Shown: positions 45,050 through 54,550, numbered from the stretch's first letter. The stretch: DNA of 64,000 bases from Pyrococcus kukulkanii (GCF_041647995.1 NZ_JARRIB010000002.1:216432-280431); one strand, 5' to 3'. Numbers and translations are program-made. Notes: generated by a model from the letters alone, not told the origin.

Positions 45050-45718
45050 ATGAAGTTTGAGAGCTTAGATGAAAAAATGAAAAAAGTTTATGCAAAGATA
45101 CGAACAATTGACGAATTCCACTGGCACATTGACGATAACTCCATAATTGGAATTCACAAGAAGAGCGGGATGAAGCTACAGGTGAGGATAGCGGGCAGTA
45201 AGGAGGAAGCTGACAGACTTGCCCAGGAGAAGGAACCCGGGGCTCTCGACGTTATAGTGATCCCTGGGAAGGGAACCTTCTACGTTAACAACGGTGCCTT
45301 TATAATGTCCCTGAAGTTCCTTAGGCCAACCGTTCAGGATATAGCTGATCATATAGTTTGGGCCGGCTTTAAGGTAGTTGAGAAGGATGGAAGGTTGGAA
45401 CAGGAAGATATATATGAGTACCTTGGTGGGAGGCTGATAGAGCACTTAAAGCAGGGCCTAGTTAACGGGAGGGACTACGTATTCTGGCCCTTCTACAAGT
45501 GCAAGCACTGCGGAAAGTACGTGGATATAGACAGCCTTGCTAGGCACATGAAAAGCCATGGTGAGGACGTGAAGGAGTGGAGCGAGGAGAAATACGAGAT
45601 ACTTGAGATAAACTTCGCGGATAAGAAGGTTTATGACAAGTTCGGAAAAGAAGTTCCTATGGACAAGTTTAGTGAGGAGGCCCAGGACTTCATAAAGGAC
45701 AGCTTTGAGGGTGAGTGA
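45050..45718 (+). CDS. Hypothetical protein with C2H2-like zinc finger
   Basis: A 222-residue protein of unknown function. The N-terminal two thirds are alpha/beta. A single C2H2-type finger, CKHCGKYVDIDSLARHMKSH, lies near residue 155. ATG 45050 follows GGTGGGTG. It overlaps the Fe-dehydrogenase start region (TGAGCATG), so the two are co-translated. The TATA-like TTTATTAATTTTTAA 25-40 bases upstream gives the pair its own promoter. Confidence 0.6.
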   Translation: MKFESLDEKMKKVYAKIRTIDEFHWHIDDNSIIGIHKKSGMKLQVRIAGSKEEADRLAQEKEPGALDVIVIPGKGTFYVNNGAFIMSLKFLRPTVQDIADHIVWAGFKVVEKDGRLEQEDIYEYLGGRLIEHLKQGLVNGRDYVFWPFYKCKHCGKYVDIDSLARHMKSHGEDVKEWSEEKYEILEINFADKKVYDKFGKEVPMDKFSEEAQDFIKDSFEGE

Positions 45719-45720
45719 GC

Positions 45721-46851
45721 ATGAGGTTCTTCCTTAAAACTACCCTCTTCCTTGGGGAGGGCTCACTGAAGAACGTTGAAAAGATCGTGAGCGAAAACGA
45801 GAGGGTTCTCGTGTTTTCATCGAGATCAATGGACAGGCTTGGCTTCTTGGGGGAAGTTACCAAGTACCTTGAAGAGGCCGGCGCCGTTTACGAGACTATA
45901 ATAGGCGTTCCAGCTGAGCCAACCCTAGAAGCCGTGGAAGAGATACTCCCAAAGGTCAGGGAGTTCGAGCCTGAAACGTTCATTGCAATCGGTGGGGGAA
46001 GCGTTATAGACGTTGCAAAGGCCGTCAAAGTCTTTTATGACGTTCCTGACTTGAACTTCGACGACGTAGCTATATTCAGCAGGTTCCAGAAGGTGAATCC
46101 TATTCCAAAGCTCAAGACTAAGCTCATAGCCATCCCATCAACGAGCGGGGCTGGAAGCGAGGTTTCAGCCGCGAGCGTCATAAAGAAAGGTGACACAAAG
46201 TACACCCTCGTAAGTCCCGAGCTCTGCCCGGACTATGCAATCCTCGACCCGAGGTTGCCGGAGAAGATGCCTAAGGAAGTCGCCAGGAACTCCGGATTGG
46301 ACGTTCTGGTTCATGCAATCGAGGCGTACGTTTCAAAGGCCGCAACTCCATTCAGCGATGCTTATGCAATTAAAGCCGCGAAGACGGTCTTTGAGTACCT
46401 AGAGAAGAGCGTCAGTGGGGATAGGGAGGCAAGGGAAAAGATTCACTATGCCGCAACCATGGCCGGTATAGCCTTCCTTAATGGTAGGCTTGGCTTGGTT
46501 CATGCAATGAGCCACAAGGCGGCATGGATAGGGCCTCACGGGCTGGTTAATGCAGTTCTCTTACCTTACGTCATGGAGTACAACATAAAGAGGGCCCCAG
46601 GAAGATATGAGTCCCTTGCAAAGGAGCTCGGCTTCAAGGATGGAGAGGAGCTGTACTTCAAGGTCATTGAGCTAAACGAGAGGCTTGGAGTTCCCAAGCT
46701 CTCTGAGATCGTTGATGAAAAGGAGTTCATGGGGAAGCTCGATGAGATGGCTAAAAAGGCGTATGAAGATCCACTAGTAAACTTCAATCCGGTGGAGCCA
46801 ACGGTTGATGACATCAAGGGGATCTATCTAAGGGCCTACCGCGGGGAGTGA
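45721..46851 (+). CDS. Iron-containing alcohol dehydrogenase
   Basis: Group III NAD(P)-dependent alcohol dehydrogenase, 376 residues. The nucleotide motif [13 protein letters not shown] (about residue 92), the family [13 protein letters not shown], and the iron ligands in [12 protein letters not shown] and [24 protein letters not shown] are intact. It converts aldehydes from amino-acid fermentation to alcohols, or the reverse. ATG 45721 follows GAGGGTGAG. Confidence 0.88.
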   Translation: MRFFLKTTLFLGEGSLKNVEKIVSENERVLVFSSRSMDRLGFLGEVTKYLEEAGAVYETIIGVPAEPTLEAVEEILPKVREFEPETFIAIGGGSVIDVAKAVKVFYDVPDLNFDDVAIFSRFQKVNPIPKLKTKLIAIPSTSGAGSEVSAASVIKKGDTKYTLVSPELCPDYAILDPRLPEKMPKEVARNSGLDVLVHAIEAYVSKAATPFSDAYAIKAAKTVFEYLEKSVSGDREAREKIHYAATMAGIAFLNGRLGLVHAMSHKAAWIGPHGLVNAVLLPYVMEYNIKRAPGRYESLAKELGFKDGEELYFKVIELNERLGVPKLSEIVDEKEFMGKLDEMAKKAYEDPLVNFNPVEPTVDDIKGIYLRAYRGE

Positions 46852-46852
46852 A

Positions 46853-47224
46853 ATGAATAAGGGATTGGCGAAGTTTGGGGATTCTCTTATCAACTTCCTT
46901 TATTCTCTTGCTTTAACTGAATTCCTGGGGAGGCCAACTGGGGATAGGGTTCCTAACGCATCTTTAGCTATCGCTTTAGACTTAGCAGGGCTTTCAAAGG
47001 GGCTGAGGAGAATGGACAAGCATGCAAAGGGCGACTATGCCGAGGCCCTAATTGCTGAAGCTTGGCTTAAAGGCTTAATAACCGAGAGGGAGGCTGTTGA
47101 GATAATAAAGGCAAACTTGAGTGAAGACGTTCTAGACTTCTCAAAGAAGAAGGAAGCTATAGGGAGAGCTTTGGCCCCTCTTCTGAAGGTAATAAGCGAG
47201 AGGCTCACCTCCTCTCGAGCTTGA
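46853..47224 (+). CDS. RNase III-like family protein (archaeal)
   Basis: A 123-residue all-helical protein of the archaeal Ribonucleas_3_2 family (PF11469). [26 protein letters not shown] and [16 protein letters not shown] resemble the RNase III signature with an acidic pair, but without a dsRNA-binding domain. The catalytic role is not certain. It starts 1 base after the dehydrogenase stop. Its end overlaps the convergent regulator by 20 bases. Confidence 0.75.
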   Translation: MNKGLAKFGDSLINFLYSLALTEFLGRPTGDRVPNASLAIALDLAGLSKGLRRMDKHAKGDYAEALIAEAWLKGLITEREAVEIIKANLSEDVLDFSKKKEAIGRALAPLLKVISERLTSSRA

Positions 47225-47495
47225 ACCTCGGCTCCTCTATCCACTCGCTCTTGCACCTTGGACACCTTGAGGGAATATTTATTTCTGGCTTGAATGTAAA
47301 GCCGCACTTCCTACATTGGGCTGGCTTAATCAAGAGAACCATGCCTTCTCTTTTTGCGATCTTTGCTATGACCTTTAGGTCTTCAATTATCGCCTTCTTT
47401 GACCCCTTGCCCCTAAGCCCCAAGATTCTCGCAAGCTCGCTAACGCTGTAGTCCCTCTCCAAGAGCAACTCAATTATCTTCTCCCTTCTGGTCAT
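47205..47495 (-). CDS. HTH/zinc-ribbon transcription regulator
   Basis: A 96-residue regulator of the COG3357 type: an N-terminal helix-turn-helix ([26 protein letters not shown]) and a C-terminal zinc ribbon with CRKCGFTF and [11 protein letters not shown] 47495 gives the natural N-terminus; the open frame upstream has no ribosome site. It is read divergently from the DUF763 gene, whose promoter it may control. Confidence 0.78.
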   Translation of the reverse strand: MTRREKIIELLLERDYSVSELARILGLRGKGSKKAIIEDLKVIAKIAKREGMVLLIKPAQCRKCGFTFKPEINIPSRCPRCKSEWIEEPRFKLERR

Positions 47496-47541
47496 TTTTA
47501 ATCCCGAAATGAATTTAAGATTCAAGATTTAACGTTTTGTG

Positions 47542-48675
47542 ATGAGATCAGGCATAGCCGAGTTGCCACTTCACACCGGCCACGTTCCCCCTTGGCTCGC
47601 CTCGAGGATGAAGAGGTTAGCTGGGATTGTTCTCAAGATATTGGTTGATGAATACGGGACAAAGGGAGCCCTTGAAAGGTTCGCCGATCCCGTTTGGTTC
47701 CAGGCCTTCAACAACCTCATCGGAATGGACTGGGATTCTTCAGGATCAACGACCGTAACAACTGGAATAGTTAAGGAAGCCCTAAACGAACTTAACCTGG
47801 GAATAAAGGTTGCTGGGGGAAAGGGAAAGGCTAGCAGGAAGACTCCTGATGAGCTGAAGGTCATAGCGGAGAAGTTCGATCTTCCCTGGGAAGAGTACGT
47901 TAAGAGGTCAAGGTTGGTTGCGAAGGTAGATTCCGTCGCACTTCAAACGGGATATCAACTATATCACCACACCTTCTTCCTCGATGAGGAGGGAAACTGG
48001 GCCGTAGTACAGCAGGGGATGAATCCCGAGGAGAAGTTGGCGAGGAGGTACCACTGGTTCAACGCTGAAGAGTTGCTAAACCCCCATAGAGGAGTGGCTG
48101 GAGTTAAGAGGGACTTTGCCCTGAACACCGTAGATAGAAACTCCAAGGAAATACAGAAAACTATAATTGAAATAGCCCAGGAAGGGAAAAAGGTTGCGAG
48201 GGAGATTGAGACCATTAAGGCGATGAAAAAGGGTTACATGGTGTTCTACAAGCCCAGGGACGTTGATGTTCCCAAGGTTATTGAGAGGTACGAGAGCCTT
48301 GGGAAGATAGAGCTCAACGTTAAGGCCTTGGAATTCGCTAGGGAACTTGCCGTTGAAGATTACGAGAGCTTCCTCTTAATTAAGGGCCTTGGCCCGGGGA
48401 CTTTGAGGGCCTTGGCCTTAGTTGCCGAGCTGATATATGACGTTAAGCCGAGCTGGAGGGATCCCGTTACCCATCCAATTGACCCCTTCAAGTTCGCCTA
48501 CGCCGTTGGAGGCAAGGATAGGGTTCCCTTTAGAATAGAGAAGGGAACCTATGATGACCTAATAGAATTCTTGATGAGGCTTGAGGAAACTAAAAACAGG
48601 GAAATTTTGAAGAGAATTAAAAGGATCACGGAGAGATGGAAGTTTCCGGAGGAGGAAAAGACTCCTACCTTCTGA
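47542..48675 (+). CDS. DUF763 family protein
   Basis: A 377-residue archaeal DUF763 protein, recognised from MRSGIAELPLHTGHVPPWLASRMKRL and DWDSSGSTTVTTGIVKEAL. The later half contains a helix-hairpin-helix-like LLIKGLGPGTLRALALVAEL, suggesting DNA binding. The biological role is unknown. ATG 42 or GTG 39 of this stretch (47542/47539) start it; the end overlaps the LigB-like gene by 11 bases. Confidence 0.78.
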   Translation: MRSGIAELPLHTGHVPPWLASRMKRLAGIVLKILVDEYGTKGALERFADPVWFQAFNNLIGMDWDSSGSTTVTTGIVKEALNELNLGIKVAGGKGKASRKTPDELKVIAEKFDLPWEEYVKRSRLVAKVDSVALQTGYQLYHHTFFLDEEGNWAVVQQGMNPEEKLARRYHWFNAEELLNPHRGVAGVKRDFALNTVDRNSKEIQKTIIEIAQEGKKVAREIETIKAMKKGYMVFYKPRDVDVPKVIERYESLGKIELNVKALEFARELAVEDYESFLLIKGLGPGTLRALALVAELIYDVKPSWRDPVTHPIDPFKFAYAVGGKDRVPFRIEKGTYDDLIEFLMRLEETKNREILKRIKRITERWKFPEEEKTPTF

Positions 48676-49450
48676 AGAGTGCCGAAGCCATTCCATAGTA
48701 CGTTGGGCAGGCGTAGGACACTAAATCAGGTTTCATTGGAATTTCCCTTAAAATTCCGAGGGCTATTAGGAGGGACCAGTAACTGTCCGGCTTTGCCTTG
48801 GCTATGAACTCATCAGTAAACTCCAAGAGTCTCTCAAGATCTCCAGATTTTAGCATCTCAACTATCCTCCTGTCGTACTCCTCGGACTCTTTTGCATAAC
48901 CGTAAGGACCGTCTTCGCTGTGGGCATGCCCATGATCTGCGCTCACAACTATGGCAACTTTCTTGTCTGCCTTCTCGAGAAGATTTGCTAAGAATCTCCC
49001 AAACTCTATGAGCCTCTCTCTTTCAAGCTTTGCTGGGGTTATTAGGACGAGTGGCTTCTTCTCGAGGAAATAAAGGGGAATTATTTCCCCCCATGTCAGC
49101 GGAAACCTTGAGTACCTTCCGCTGTACGTTGCGAAGTTTATGTCAACGACAGGAAACTCGGCCCTAGCCCCCAGGAATATTTCCTGAGCTAATTCCCTAT
49201 CGGTTTCATACTCCTTCTCAACCGGCACCTTTACATCGTTAAAAGGTAGCCACGGGATTAGGTGTTCGGCCATTACAATTCCAAGGGCCCAGCTTATCCT
49301 GACGTTGTGCGGGGTTATCAATACGTAGGTTTCCGCCCCTCTCAGCTCTTTCCCAATCTCTTTCAGGTTTTCATGTAGCTTTCTTGTTTCCTCATCTGGG
49401 GGGTAAACGGCCTCATTCCCGTGAGGCATTATGGCCATCCCGATCAGCAT
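48665..49450 (-). CDS. LigB-like (class III extradiol dioxygenase fold) protein
   Basis: A 261-residue protein of the LigB/DODA/MEMO superfamily. Ligand regions: GMAIMPHGNEAVYPP, ITPHNVRI and SADHGHAHSEDGPYGY. The archaeal members are unlikely to use oxygen in an anaerobe; a MEMO/AmmeMemoRadiSam-B-like role or a metal-dependent hydrolase is an alternative. No radical-SAM or AMMECR1 partner is next to it. Confidence 0.7.
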   Translation of the reverse strand: MLIGMAIMPHGNEAVYPPDEETRKLHENLKEIGKELRGAETYVLITPHNVRISWALGIVMAEHLIPWLPFNDVKVPVEKEYETDRELAQEIFLGARAEFPVVDINFATYSGRYSRFPLTWGEIIPLYFLEKKPLVLITPAKLERERLIEFGRFLANLLEKADKKVAIVVSADHGHAHSEDGPYGYAKESEEYDRRIVEMLKSGDLERLLEFTDEFIAKAKPDSYWSLLIALGILREIPMKPDLVSYACPTYYGMASALFRR

Positions 49451-49665
49451 TTTACCACCGCAAAATATTTGGGGTACCTAATTTTAACTTTCTCCTCGAA
49501 CTTGGCGAAATTTAATTATCTTTAGAGCTTATTTCCTTTCACAATGTAAAGTTTAACTCGGGGTGAATACTTGTCATTTTCGGTGGTGAAAGTTAACAAA
49601 GGCAAAATTTTTTAAGAACGTGTAACTTTAATGTTAGACGGATTTGTTCACCGGGGGTGATACCA

Positions 49666-50793
49666 ATGGCAGTGGGAGAGAAGATCACCATAAGCGTAAT
49701 TAAGGCTGACGTCGGCGGTTGGCCTGGGCACTCGAGAGTTCACCCTGCCCTAATAGAGAGGGCAAAGGAGGTTCTAAGCGAAGCCCAGAAGGAGGGGACT
49801 CTAATAGACTTTTACGTCACGTACGCTGGAGATGATCTACAGTTAATAATGACCCACAAGAAGGGCGTTGACAGCTCCGAAATTCACGGTCTCGCATGGG
49901 AGGCATTTAAGAAGGCCACCGAAGTCGCCAAAGAACTTGGATTATACGGTGCAGGTCAGGATCTCCTAAAGGATGCATTCAGCGGGAACGTCAGAGGATT
50001 AGGCCCAAGTGTTGCCGAGATGGAGATTACGCTGAGGAAGAGCGAGCCCATAGTCACCTTCCACCTAGACAAGACGGAGCCCGGAGCTTTCAACTTACCG
50101 ATATTCAGGATGTTTGCTGATCCATTCAACACTGCCGGTCTAGTAATCGATCCAAAGATGCACATGGGGTTCAGGTTCGAGATCTGGGACATCTACGACC
50201 ACAAGAAGGTCATCATGAGCTCACCCGAGGAGATGTATGATATTCTTGCATTAATAGGGGCAAAGGGTAGGTACGTGATCAAGAGGGTCTATCCAAAGAA
50301 GGGTCACCCAATACCAGAGGACGAGCCCGTTGCGGTGGTCTCAACTGAAAAACTCTATGAAATTGCCGGAGAGTACGTTGGTAAGGACGACCCAGTTGCA
50401 ATAGTTAGGGCTCAGAGCGGTCTTCCAGCCCTTGGAGAGGTTCTCGAGCCATTCGCCTTCCCACACTTGGTCAGCGGGTGGATGAGGGGTTCGCACAACG
50501 GCCCACTAATGCCAGTCCCGCTCAAGTACGCAACGCCAACTAGGTTCGATGGACCGCCAAGGGCGGTAGCGTTAGGATGGCAGATCAGCCCAGAAGGGAA
50601 GCTGATCGGTCCAGTTGACCTGTTCGACGATCCAGCCTTCGACTGGGCCAGGCAGAAGGCCATGGAGATTACGGACTACATGAGGAGGCACGGGCCGTTC
50701 GAGCCACACAGATTGCCCCTTGAAGAGATGGAGTACACTACGCTCCCAGGGGTCCTCGAAAAGTTAAAGAACAGGTTTGAGCCAGTGGAGTGA
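49666..50793 (+). CDS. fbp: Bifunctional fructose-1,6-bisphosphate aldolase/phosphatase
   Basis: The archaeal gluconeogenic enzyme that condenses triose phosphates and removes the C1 phosphate to give fructose 6-phosphate. It is 375 residues. ISVIKADVGGWPGHSRVHP, YVTYAGDDLQLIMTHKKG, GAGQDLLKDAFSGN and the Lys/Tyr Schiff-base region ALGWQISPEGKL are typical, with many metal Asp residues. ATG 49666 follows GGGGGTG. A TATA-like AAATTTTTTAAG at about 49605-49616 gives a short leader. I found no TGM (TATCAC-N5-GTGATA) element. Confidence 0.95.
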   Translation: MAVGEKITISVIKADVGGWPGHSRVHPALIERAKEVLSEAQKEGTLIDFYVTYAGDDLQLIMTHKKGVDSSEIHGLAWEAFKKATEVAKELGLYGAGQDLLKDAFSGNVRGLGPSVAEMEITLRKSEPIVTFHLDKTEPGAFNLPIFRMFADPFNTAGLVIDPKMHMGFRFEIWDIYDHKKVIMSSPEEMYDILALIGAKGRYVIKRVYPKKGHPIPEDEPVAVVSTEKLYEIAGEYVGKDDPVAIVRAQSGLPALGEVLEPFAFPHLVSGWMRGSHNGPLMPVPLKYATPTRFDGPPRAVALGWQISPEGKLIGPVDLFDDPAFDWARQKAMEITDYMRRHGPFEPHRLPLEEMEYTTLPGVLEKLKNRFEPVE

Positions 50794-51396
50794 TCAGAGA
50801 TTGAATGCTCCTTTTATTCCATTTATTATCATTTGAACAGCCATTGATGTAAGGATTAGTCCCATCATTCTCGTCGTTACCTTAATTCCCACTCGACCCA
50901 TCTTCTCGATTATCTTGTTACCCGACGATAAGATAAGATAGACCGTAACACTTACGGTGATTATTGTCAAAATGACAATCACTGGATTCTCCCTAGTCGT
51001 GTACAGCATAACCGTGGTTATGGCTCCAGGGCCGGAGATCAGCGGAATTGCTAAAGGAATTACAGCAACTTCCTCTAATGTTACCTCCTCCTCGTCTATC
51101 TTTACTGAAGAGAGCTTTCCGGATAGCATCTCCATTCCCATTCTGAACAGCAATATTCCACCGGCAATTGCGAAGGCATCAACGCTTGACCCAAAGAACT
51201 TGAATATCCACTGGCCTATCAGGGCAAAGGTTATCAAAGTCACTAGAACTGTTATTGACACTTTCCTGGCTACTTCGTGTCTCTTCTCTATGGGAAGGTG
51301 ACTTACAACGCCCATAAAAACGGGAACCGCTCCAATGGGGTTGGTTATTGCAAACAGACCAGCGTACATAAGGATAAAAGACTTTAGACCTTCCAT
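50794..51396 (-). CDS. MarC-family membrane protein
   Basis: A 200-residue integral membrane protein with six hydrophobic helices and the family marks FAITNPIGAVPVF at the N-terminus and PLISGPGAITTVML in the middle. The transport role is unproven; MarC was misnamed for multiple antibiotic resistance. It ends one base after the convergent fbp stop. Confidence 0.85.
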   Translation of the reverse strand: MEGLKSFILMYAGLFAITNPIGAVPVFMGVVSHLPIEKRHEVARKVSITVLVTLITFALIGQWIFKFFGSSVDAFAIAGGILLFRMGMEMLSGKLSSVKIDEEEVTLEEVAVIPLAIPLISGPGAITTVMLYTTRENPVIVILTIITVSVTVYLILSSGNKIIEKMGRVGIKVTTRMMGLILTSMAVQMIINGIKGAFNL

Positions 51397-51436
51397 TTAA
51401 TCACCTGGCTATGAAGGGGTATGGGCTTTAAAAACT

Positions 51437-52039
51437 TTAAAGTCTCCATACCTTTACAGAGAAAATGCTTTTTTCGCCCTTTGCCCTATAAGCCCTTATT
51501 GACCCTGAATCTATTAAAACCCTAAAATAACTTGAGCCATCAAAAGATATTCCAGAAGCGTATGATCTTCCAGGTATATTAGAAAGCATCAGAATTAAAT
51601 TGCCAATATCTGATGTTCTACCGCTGTACAGAACGTACCTTCCCTTAAGGGTGTAATATATATCGAAGATAGTGGATAATGTATCCTCTTCTGAAATTAA
51701 GAATTGAAGCATTTTTCTGTGATCTTTAAATTGTCTTATGGGGTTATCCAGAACTACGTCAAGTAACTGCAATAGAACGTCCTCCGGAACCTGAGGAGAT
51801 TTAACTTTAATTGAAAATTCGACGATGTTTCCTTCAGATATAACAATGTTATCATTTCCTAGGTCTTCTATAACTTCAACATTCTCTATTTTTCCGGATT
51901 CCATATCAAGCTCTCCTACTATCCTTGGACTTACACTCTCAACTATCTCAGGCCATATTGAAACTATTGGATCCAGGGGATCATATTCACCAGTGTAGTT
52001 GTTTCCGAGTAGTTTATTGCTCTCATTTATTCCTTCCAT
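51437..52039 (-). CDS. Hypothetical protein
   Basis: A 200-residue protein I do not recognise. ATG 52039 follows GAGGGATT; the longer frame has no site. It is acidic and strand-rich, with Ser/Asn-rich turns (NNYTGEYDPLDPIV and GRSYASGISFDGSSYFRVL), no membrane segment and no cysteines in the chosen frame. The C-terminal half looks like a small beta-alpha sensor, possibly roadblock/longin-like. Its base composition is more AT-rich than its neighbours, suggesting an accessory gene. Confidence 0.5.
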   Translation of the reverse strand: MEGINESNKLLGNNYTGEYDPLDPIVSIWPEIVESVSPRIVGELDMESGKIENVEVIEDLGNDNIVISEGNIVEFSIKVKSPQVPEDVLLQLLDVVLDNPIRQFKDHRKMLQFLISEEDTLSTIFDIYYTLKGRYVLYSGRTSDIGNLILMLSNIPGRSYASGISFDGSSYFRVLIDSGSIRAYRAKGEKSIFSVKVWRL

Positions 52040-52179
52040 AATCCCTCGTACGCCAATGTGATAACAAAAATAAAAATCTTTCCCATGCCAGTTAGTCAAA
52101 AAAGTCATTTATTCGAAAATTTTCAACTATAAGTATTCCAGGAAGTAATCAAAAAACAAGGTTCCAAATATTTTTTACC

Positions 52180-52914
52180 TTATTTAGTAACATTCAAGAG
52201 GTCATTCCACCGCTTTTTAGTCCTTTGAAAGCATCCTGGGGGCATTAACTCTCTCTCGGGACAGTAGCCAAGCTGAATACACCTTGGTCCTAGCTTCGCC
52301 CACTTTATGATGGGCCTTATGTCCTCTCTTTTCGCTAACTCTTCGAGCATCTTCCAAGCTACCTCCCTGATTTCCCACTGCGCCCTCTCGCAGAGCCTTA
52401 ACCCGAAGAAGTGCTTAAGCTCCCTAAGGTTCATCGTCACTACTATCTTGGTTCTAACGGCTTGGGGGAGAATAAACCTGGCATCTTCTTGGTGGATTCC
52501 ACTCTTGTACGTCTCTATGTATAGGTCTATTGCATCTTTCATAAACTTTTTCCATTTTTCGTAAATTGCCTTGTTCTTCTTAATGCTCTCTGGAATTACG
52601 AACGTTTCTTCGATGTTTTTTGGGTTTAAGACCGTGTACCTTTGACTCTGCTGTGTATAGCTTGCTATCCTATGCCTAACCAGCTGGTGAGTACAGACCC
52701 TTGAGCATCCCTCTATGGCGAACGTGAAGGTTGCATGCTCAAGTATACTCTCGTGTCCATAGCCTAGAATTTTTGGAAGGTGCTTCTCAACATCGGCTTT
52801 ATTCACGTTCTCAAAGGCCTCAGTGCTCCACTCATCCCAGTAGCTTATAAGGGCGGCCCAGGTTATGGTCTCAAGTGGCTTAGGAGTGTAATTTACGAGC
52901 TTAACCTTTACCAT
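52180..52914 (-). CDS. thyX: Flavin-dependent thymidylate synthase
   Basis: Makes dTMP from dUMP with methylene-tetrahydrofolate (or the archaeal pterin analogue) and NADPH through FAD. It is 244 residues. The ThyX signature RHRIASYTQQSQRY (RHRxxSxxxxSxR) is near residue 80, and the FAD/dUMP region LRELKHFFGLRLCERAQWEIR follows. Monocistronic, with its promoter facing the tRNA gene. Confidence 0.93.
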   Translation of the reverse strand: MVKVKLVNYTPKPLETITWAALISYWDEWSTEAFENVNKADVEKHLPKILGYGHESILEHATFTFAIEGCSRVCTHQLVRHRIASYTQQSQRYTVLNPKNIEETFVIPESIKKNKAIYEKWKKFMKDAIDLYIETYKSGIHQEDARFILPQAVRTKIVVTMNLRELKHFFGLRLCERAQWEIREVAWKMLEELAKREDIRPIIKWAKLGPRCIQLGYCPERELMPPGCFQRTKKRWNDLLNVTK

Positions 52915-53004
52915 TTAACCACCTTCTCGAGGTATGTGGGATAGGTTTAAACGTTTCCACCGTAAACTTTAAATATTAATCTCTGAGATGAACTACCGGG
53001 TAGT

Positions 53005-53082
53005 GGACCGGTAGCCTAGCCAGGACAGGGCGGCGGCCTCCTAAGCCGCAGGTCCGGGGTTCAAATCCCCGCCGGTCCGCCA
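53005..53082 (+). tRNA. tRNA-Arg (anticodon CCT)
   Basis: A full cloverleaf: acceptor GGACCGG with CCGGTCC, anticodon stem GCGGC/GCCGC closing the loop CTCCTAA (anticodon CCT, reading AGG), T-arm with GGTTCAAATCC, discriminator G and an encoded CCA end. There is no intron. AT-rich promoter sequence (AAACTTTAAATATTAA) precedes it by about 25 bases. Confidence 0.95.
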
Positions 53083-53129
53083 AACAACTTTTCTGAAAAG
53101 CTTTATTAGTCTATCAGTAATTCTAAGAA

Positions 53130-53186
53130 CTGCGATGAGGAGGGGTGGCGTCACTGATTGATGATGATGCCTGCGATGACTGAGCA
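53130..53186 (+). ncRNA. C/D box sRNA 1
   Basis: Box order C (GCGATGA 53132-53138), D' (CTGA 53154-53157), C' (ATGATGA 53161-53167), D (CTGA 53180-53183), with guide spacers of 15 and 12 bases, the right geometry for an archaeal 2'-O-methylation guide bound by L7Ae, Nop5 and fibrillarin. The C box starts GC rather than RT, a tolerated variant. Targets would be the bases pairing 5 positions upstream of D' and D; I cannot assign them without the rRNA sequence. Confidence 0.75.
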
Positions 53187-53231
53187 AAATATTTTAACTC
53201 TCTAATACTAGGTAAGCAATGGGGCTTAATA

Positions 53232-53660
53232 ATGAAGACCTTCCTTACAGATCAGCAAATCAAAGTTCTGATACTAAGGGCAAAGGGTCTTAAGCAAAGT
53301 GAGATAGCAGAAATCCTCGGTACCAGCAGGGCTAACGTTAGTATACTGGAAAAGAGGGCCTTGGAGAAAATAGAAAAAGCTAGAAATACTATTCTCCTAT
53401 GGGAGCAGATTAATTCCAAAGTTCAAGTTAAAGTTCGGGCTGGGGAGGATATATTCAACATCCCCGAAAAACTCTTTAGGGAGGCTGATAAAGCAGGGAT
53501 TAAGGTTCCCTACAGTACTGCTGAGATAATAGCGTTCCTGGTTAAACATGCCCCCGTTGAAGACAGGCTCGTAAAGAGGGATTTTACGTTATTCCTAGAT
53601 TCAAGGGATAGACTAAGGGTCAGTGAATGTATTCTTGAAGAAGGGATATATCATGATTGA
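53232..53660 (+). CDS. tfx: Tfx-family DNA-binding regulator
   Basis: A 142-residue regulator: N-terminal LuxR-like helix-turn-helix (TDQQIKVLILRAKGLKQSEIAEILGTSRANVSILEKRA), then the archaeal Tfx C-terminal domain. In methanogens Tfx binds near the fmd operon; here the targets are unknown. A TATA-like AAAATATTTTAA lies 35-45 bases before the ATG. It sits between two C/D sRNA genes. Confidence 0.82.
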   Translation: MKTFLTDQQIKVLILRAKGLKQSEIAEILGTSRANVSILEKRALEKIEKARNTILLWEQINSKVQVKVRAGEDIFNIPEKLFREADKAGIKVPYSTAEIIAFLVKHAPVEDRLVKRDFTLFLDSRDRLRVSECILEEGIYHD

Positions 53661-53749
53661 GTTTGGCATTTGTAGGTTCCCTCCTAGGAGGATTAATAAT
53701 AAGCAGGAGACTGGAGTGTCGTCCATTTCAATATTTCTGAGGAGAAGGT

Positions 53750-53845
53750 ATGATGGTAACTGTCGCCATCACGGTCTTGACTTCAGTCATTGTAGAAACC
53801 CTCTGGTTACCACTCCTTAAAGATAAGCTTAAAATTAGGGAATAG
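53750..53845 (+). CDS. Possible 31-residue membrane miniprotein
   Basis: MMVTVAITVLTSVIVETLW forms one hydrophobic helix, followed by a basic tail (LKDKLKIRE). GAGGAGAAGGT directly before the ATG is a strong ribosome site. It occupies most of the gap between tfx and the second C/D sRNA. A competing frame over the same bases has no ribosome site. Conservation is untested. Confidence 0.35.
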   Translation: MMVTVAITVLTSVIVETLWLPLLKDKLKIRE

Positions 53846-53876
53846 TTGAAGAAATGTAAAGGGAAAGATGAAAAAT

Positions 53877-53931
53877 AGATGATGAGTCTGGAGCCCCCTG
53901 ATTGGATGATGAGCAGTTCGCGGGACTGATG
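53877..53931 (+). ncRNA. C/D box sRNA 2
   Basis: Canonical boxes: C ATGATGA 53879-53885, D' CTGA 53898-53901, C' ATGATGA 53906-53912, D CTGA 53926-53929. Guide spacers are GTCTGGAGCCCC and GCAGTTCGCGGGA, 12 and 13 bases, so two methylation targets are predicted. The C'/D' spacer is 4 bases, as usual in Pyrococcus. It ends just before the stop codon of the convergent iorB. Confidence 0.85.
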
Positions 53932-53935
53932 TTAA

Positions 53936-54550
53936 TTAAAGGCCAAGCATCTCTTTAGCTGCTTTCACGCCGAGGTCAAAGGCCTTCATGTTGACTTCTA
54001 CTGCCTTCGGTGGGACGCTCAGCCTTATAACCTCTTTAACGTGTTCGGGGGAAAGTGGAAATCCTGGGGTCTGGGTTAGTGCTCCGATTAAAACGACGTT
54101 GGTCGTTATTACGTGCCCCGCTTCAATGGCCAGCTTTTCGGCATCGAATGCCAAGAACTTCCCGCCGAACTCTTCCTCAACGATTCTCTTTATTTCTTCC
54201 ATGCTTGGGTACTTAGCTAATCCCATTGAGACTTGAACGGGGGGAATTGGCCTAGCATTCGTAAACACTAAACCACCCTTCTTTAGGTAGTTGATGTACC
54301 TCAAAGCCTCAACGGGCTCAAAGCTCAAGATGACATCAGCCTTCCCTTCGGGAACCATTGCACCATAAACGTCCTCCCCGAACCTGACGTAAGCAATGAC
54401 CGAACCGAATCTCTGACTCATTCCGTGAACTTCCCCAACCCTCACCTTATATCCAGCCCTAAGCGCAGCCCAGCCCAATAGATTTGCTGCAGTGAGGATA
54501 CCCTGACCACCAACACCAGTGATCACGATGTTGTATTCTTTCACGCTCAT
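53936..54550 (-). CDS. iorB: Indolepyruvate:ferredoxin oxidoreductase beta subunit
   Basis: A 204-residue gamma-domain subunit of the ferredoxin-linked oxidoreductase that turns aryl pyruvates (from Trp, Tyr, Phe) into aryl-acetyl-CoA. Marks: [21 protein letters not shown] and [20 protein letters not shown]. The GTG/ATG start is inside the iorA stop region on this strand (4-base overlap). Confidence 0.92.
   Translation of the reverse strand: MSVKEYNIVITGVGGQGILTAANLLGWAALRAGYKVRVGEVHGMSQRFGSVIAYVRFGEDVYGAMVPEGKADVILSFEPVEALRYINYLKKGGLVFTNARPIPPVQVSMGLAKYPSMEEIKRIVEEEFGGKFLAFDAEKLAIEAGHVITTNVVLIGALTQTPGFPLSPEHVKEVIRLSVPPKAVEVNMKAFDLGVKAAKEMLGL

Noticed and set aside
49451..49665. TGM (TATCAC-N5-GTGATA) element expected before a gluconeogenic gene
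   Set aside because: Only a single TGATA-like half is seen near the ribosome site; no complete motif, so no claim of TrmBL1/Tgr control.
53623..53820. 65-codon frame over the tfx-sRNA gap
   Set aside because: It begins inside tfx, has no ribosome site, and its codons are unlike a protein; the competing 31-residue frame has a strong ribosome site.
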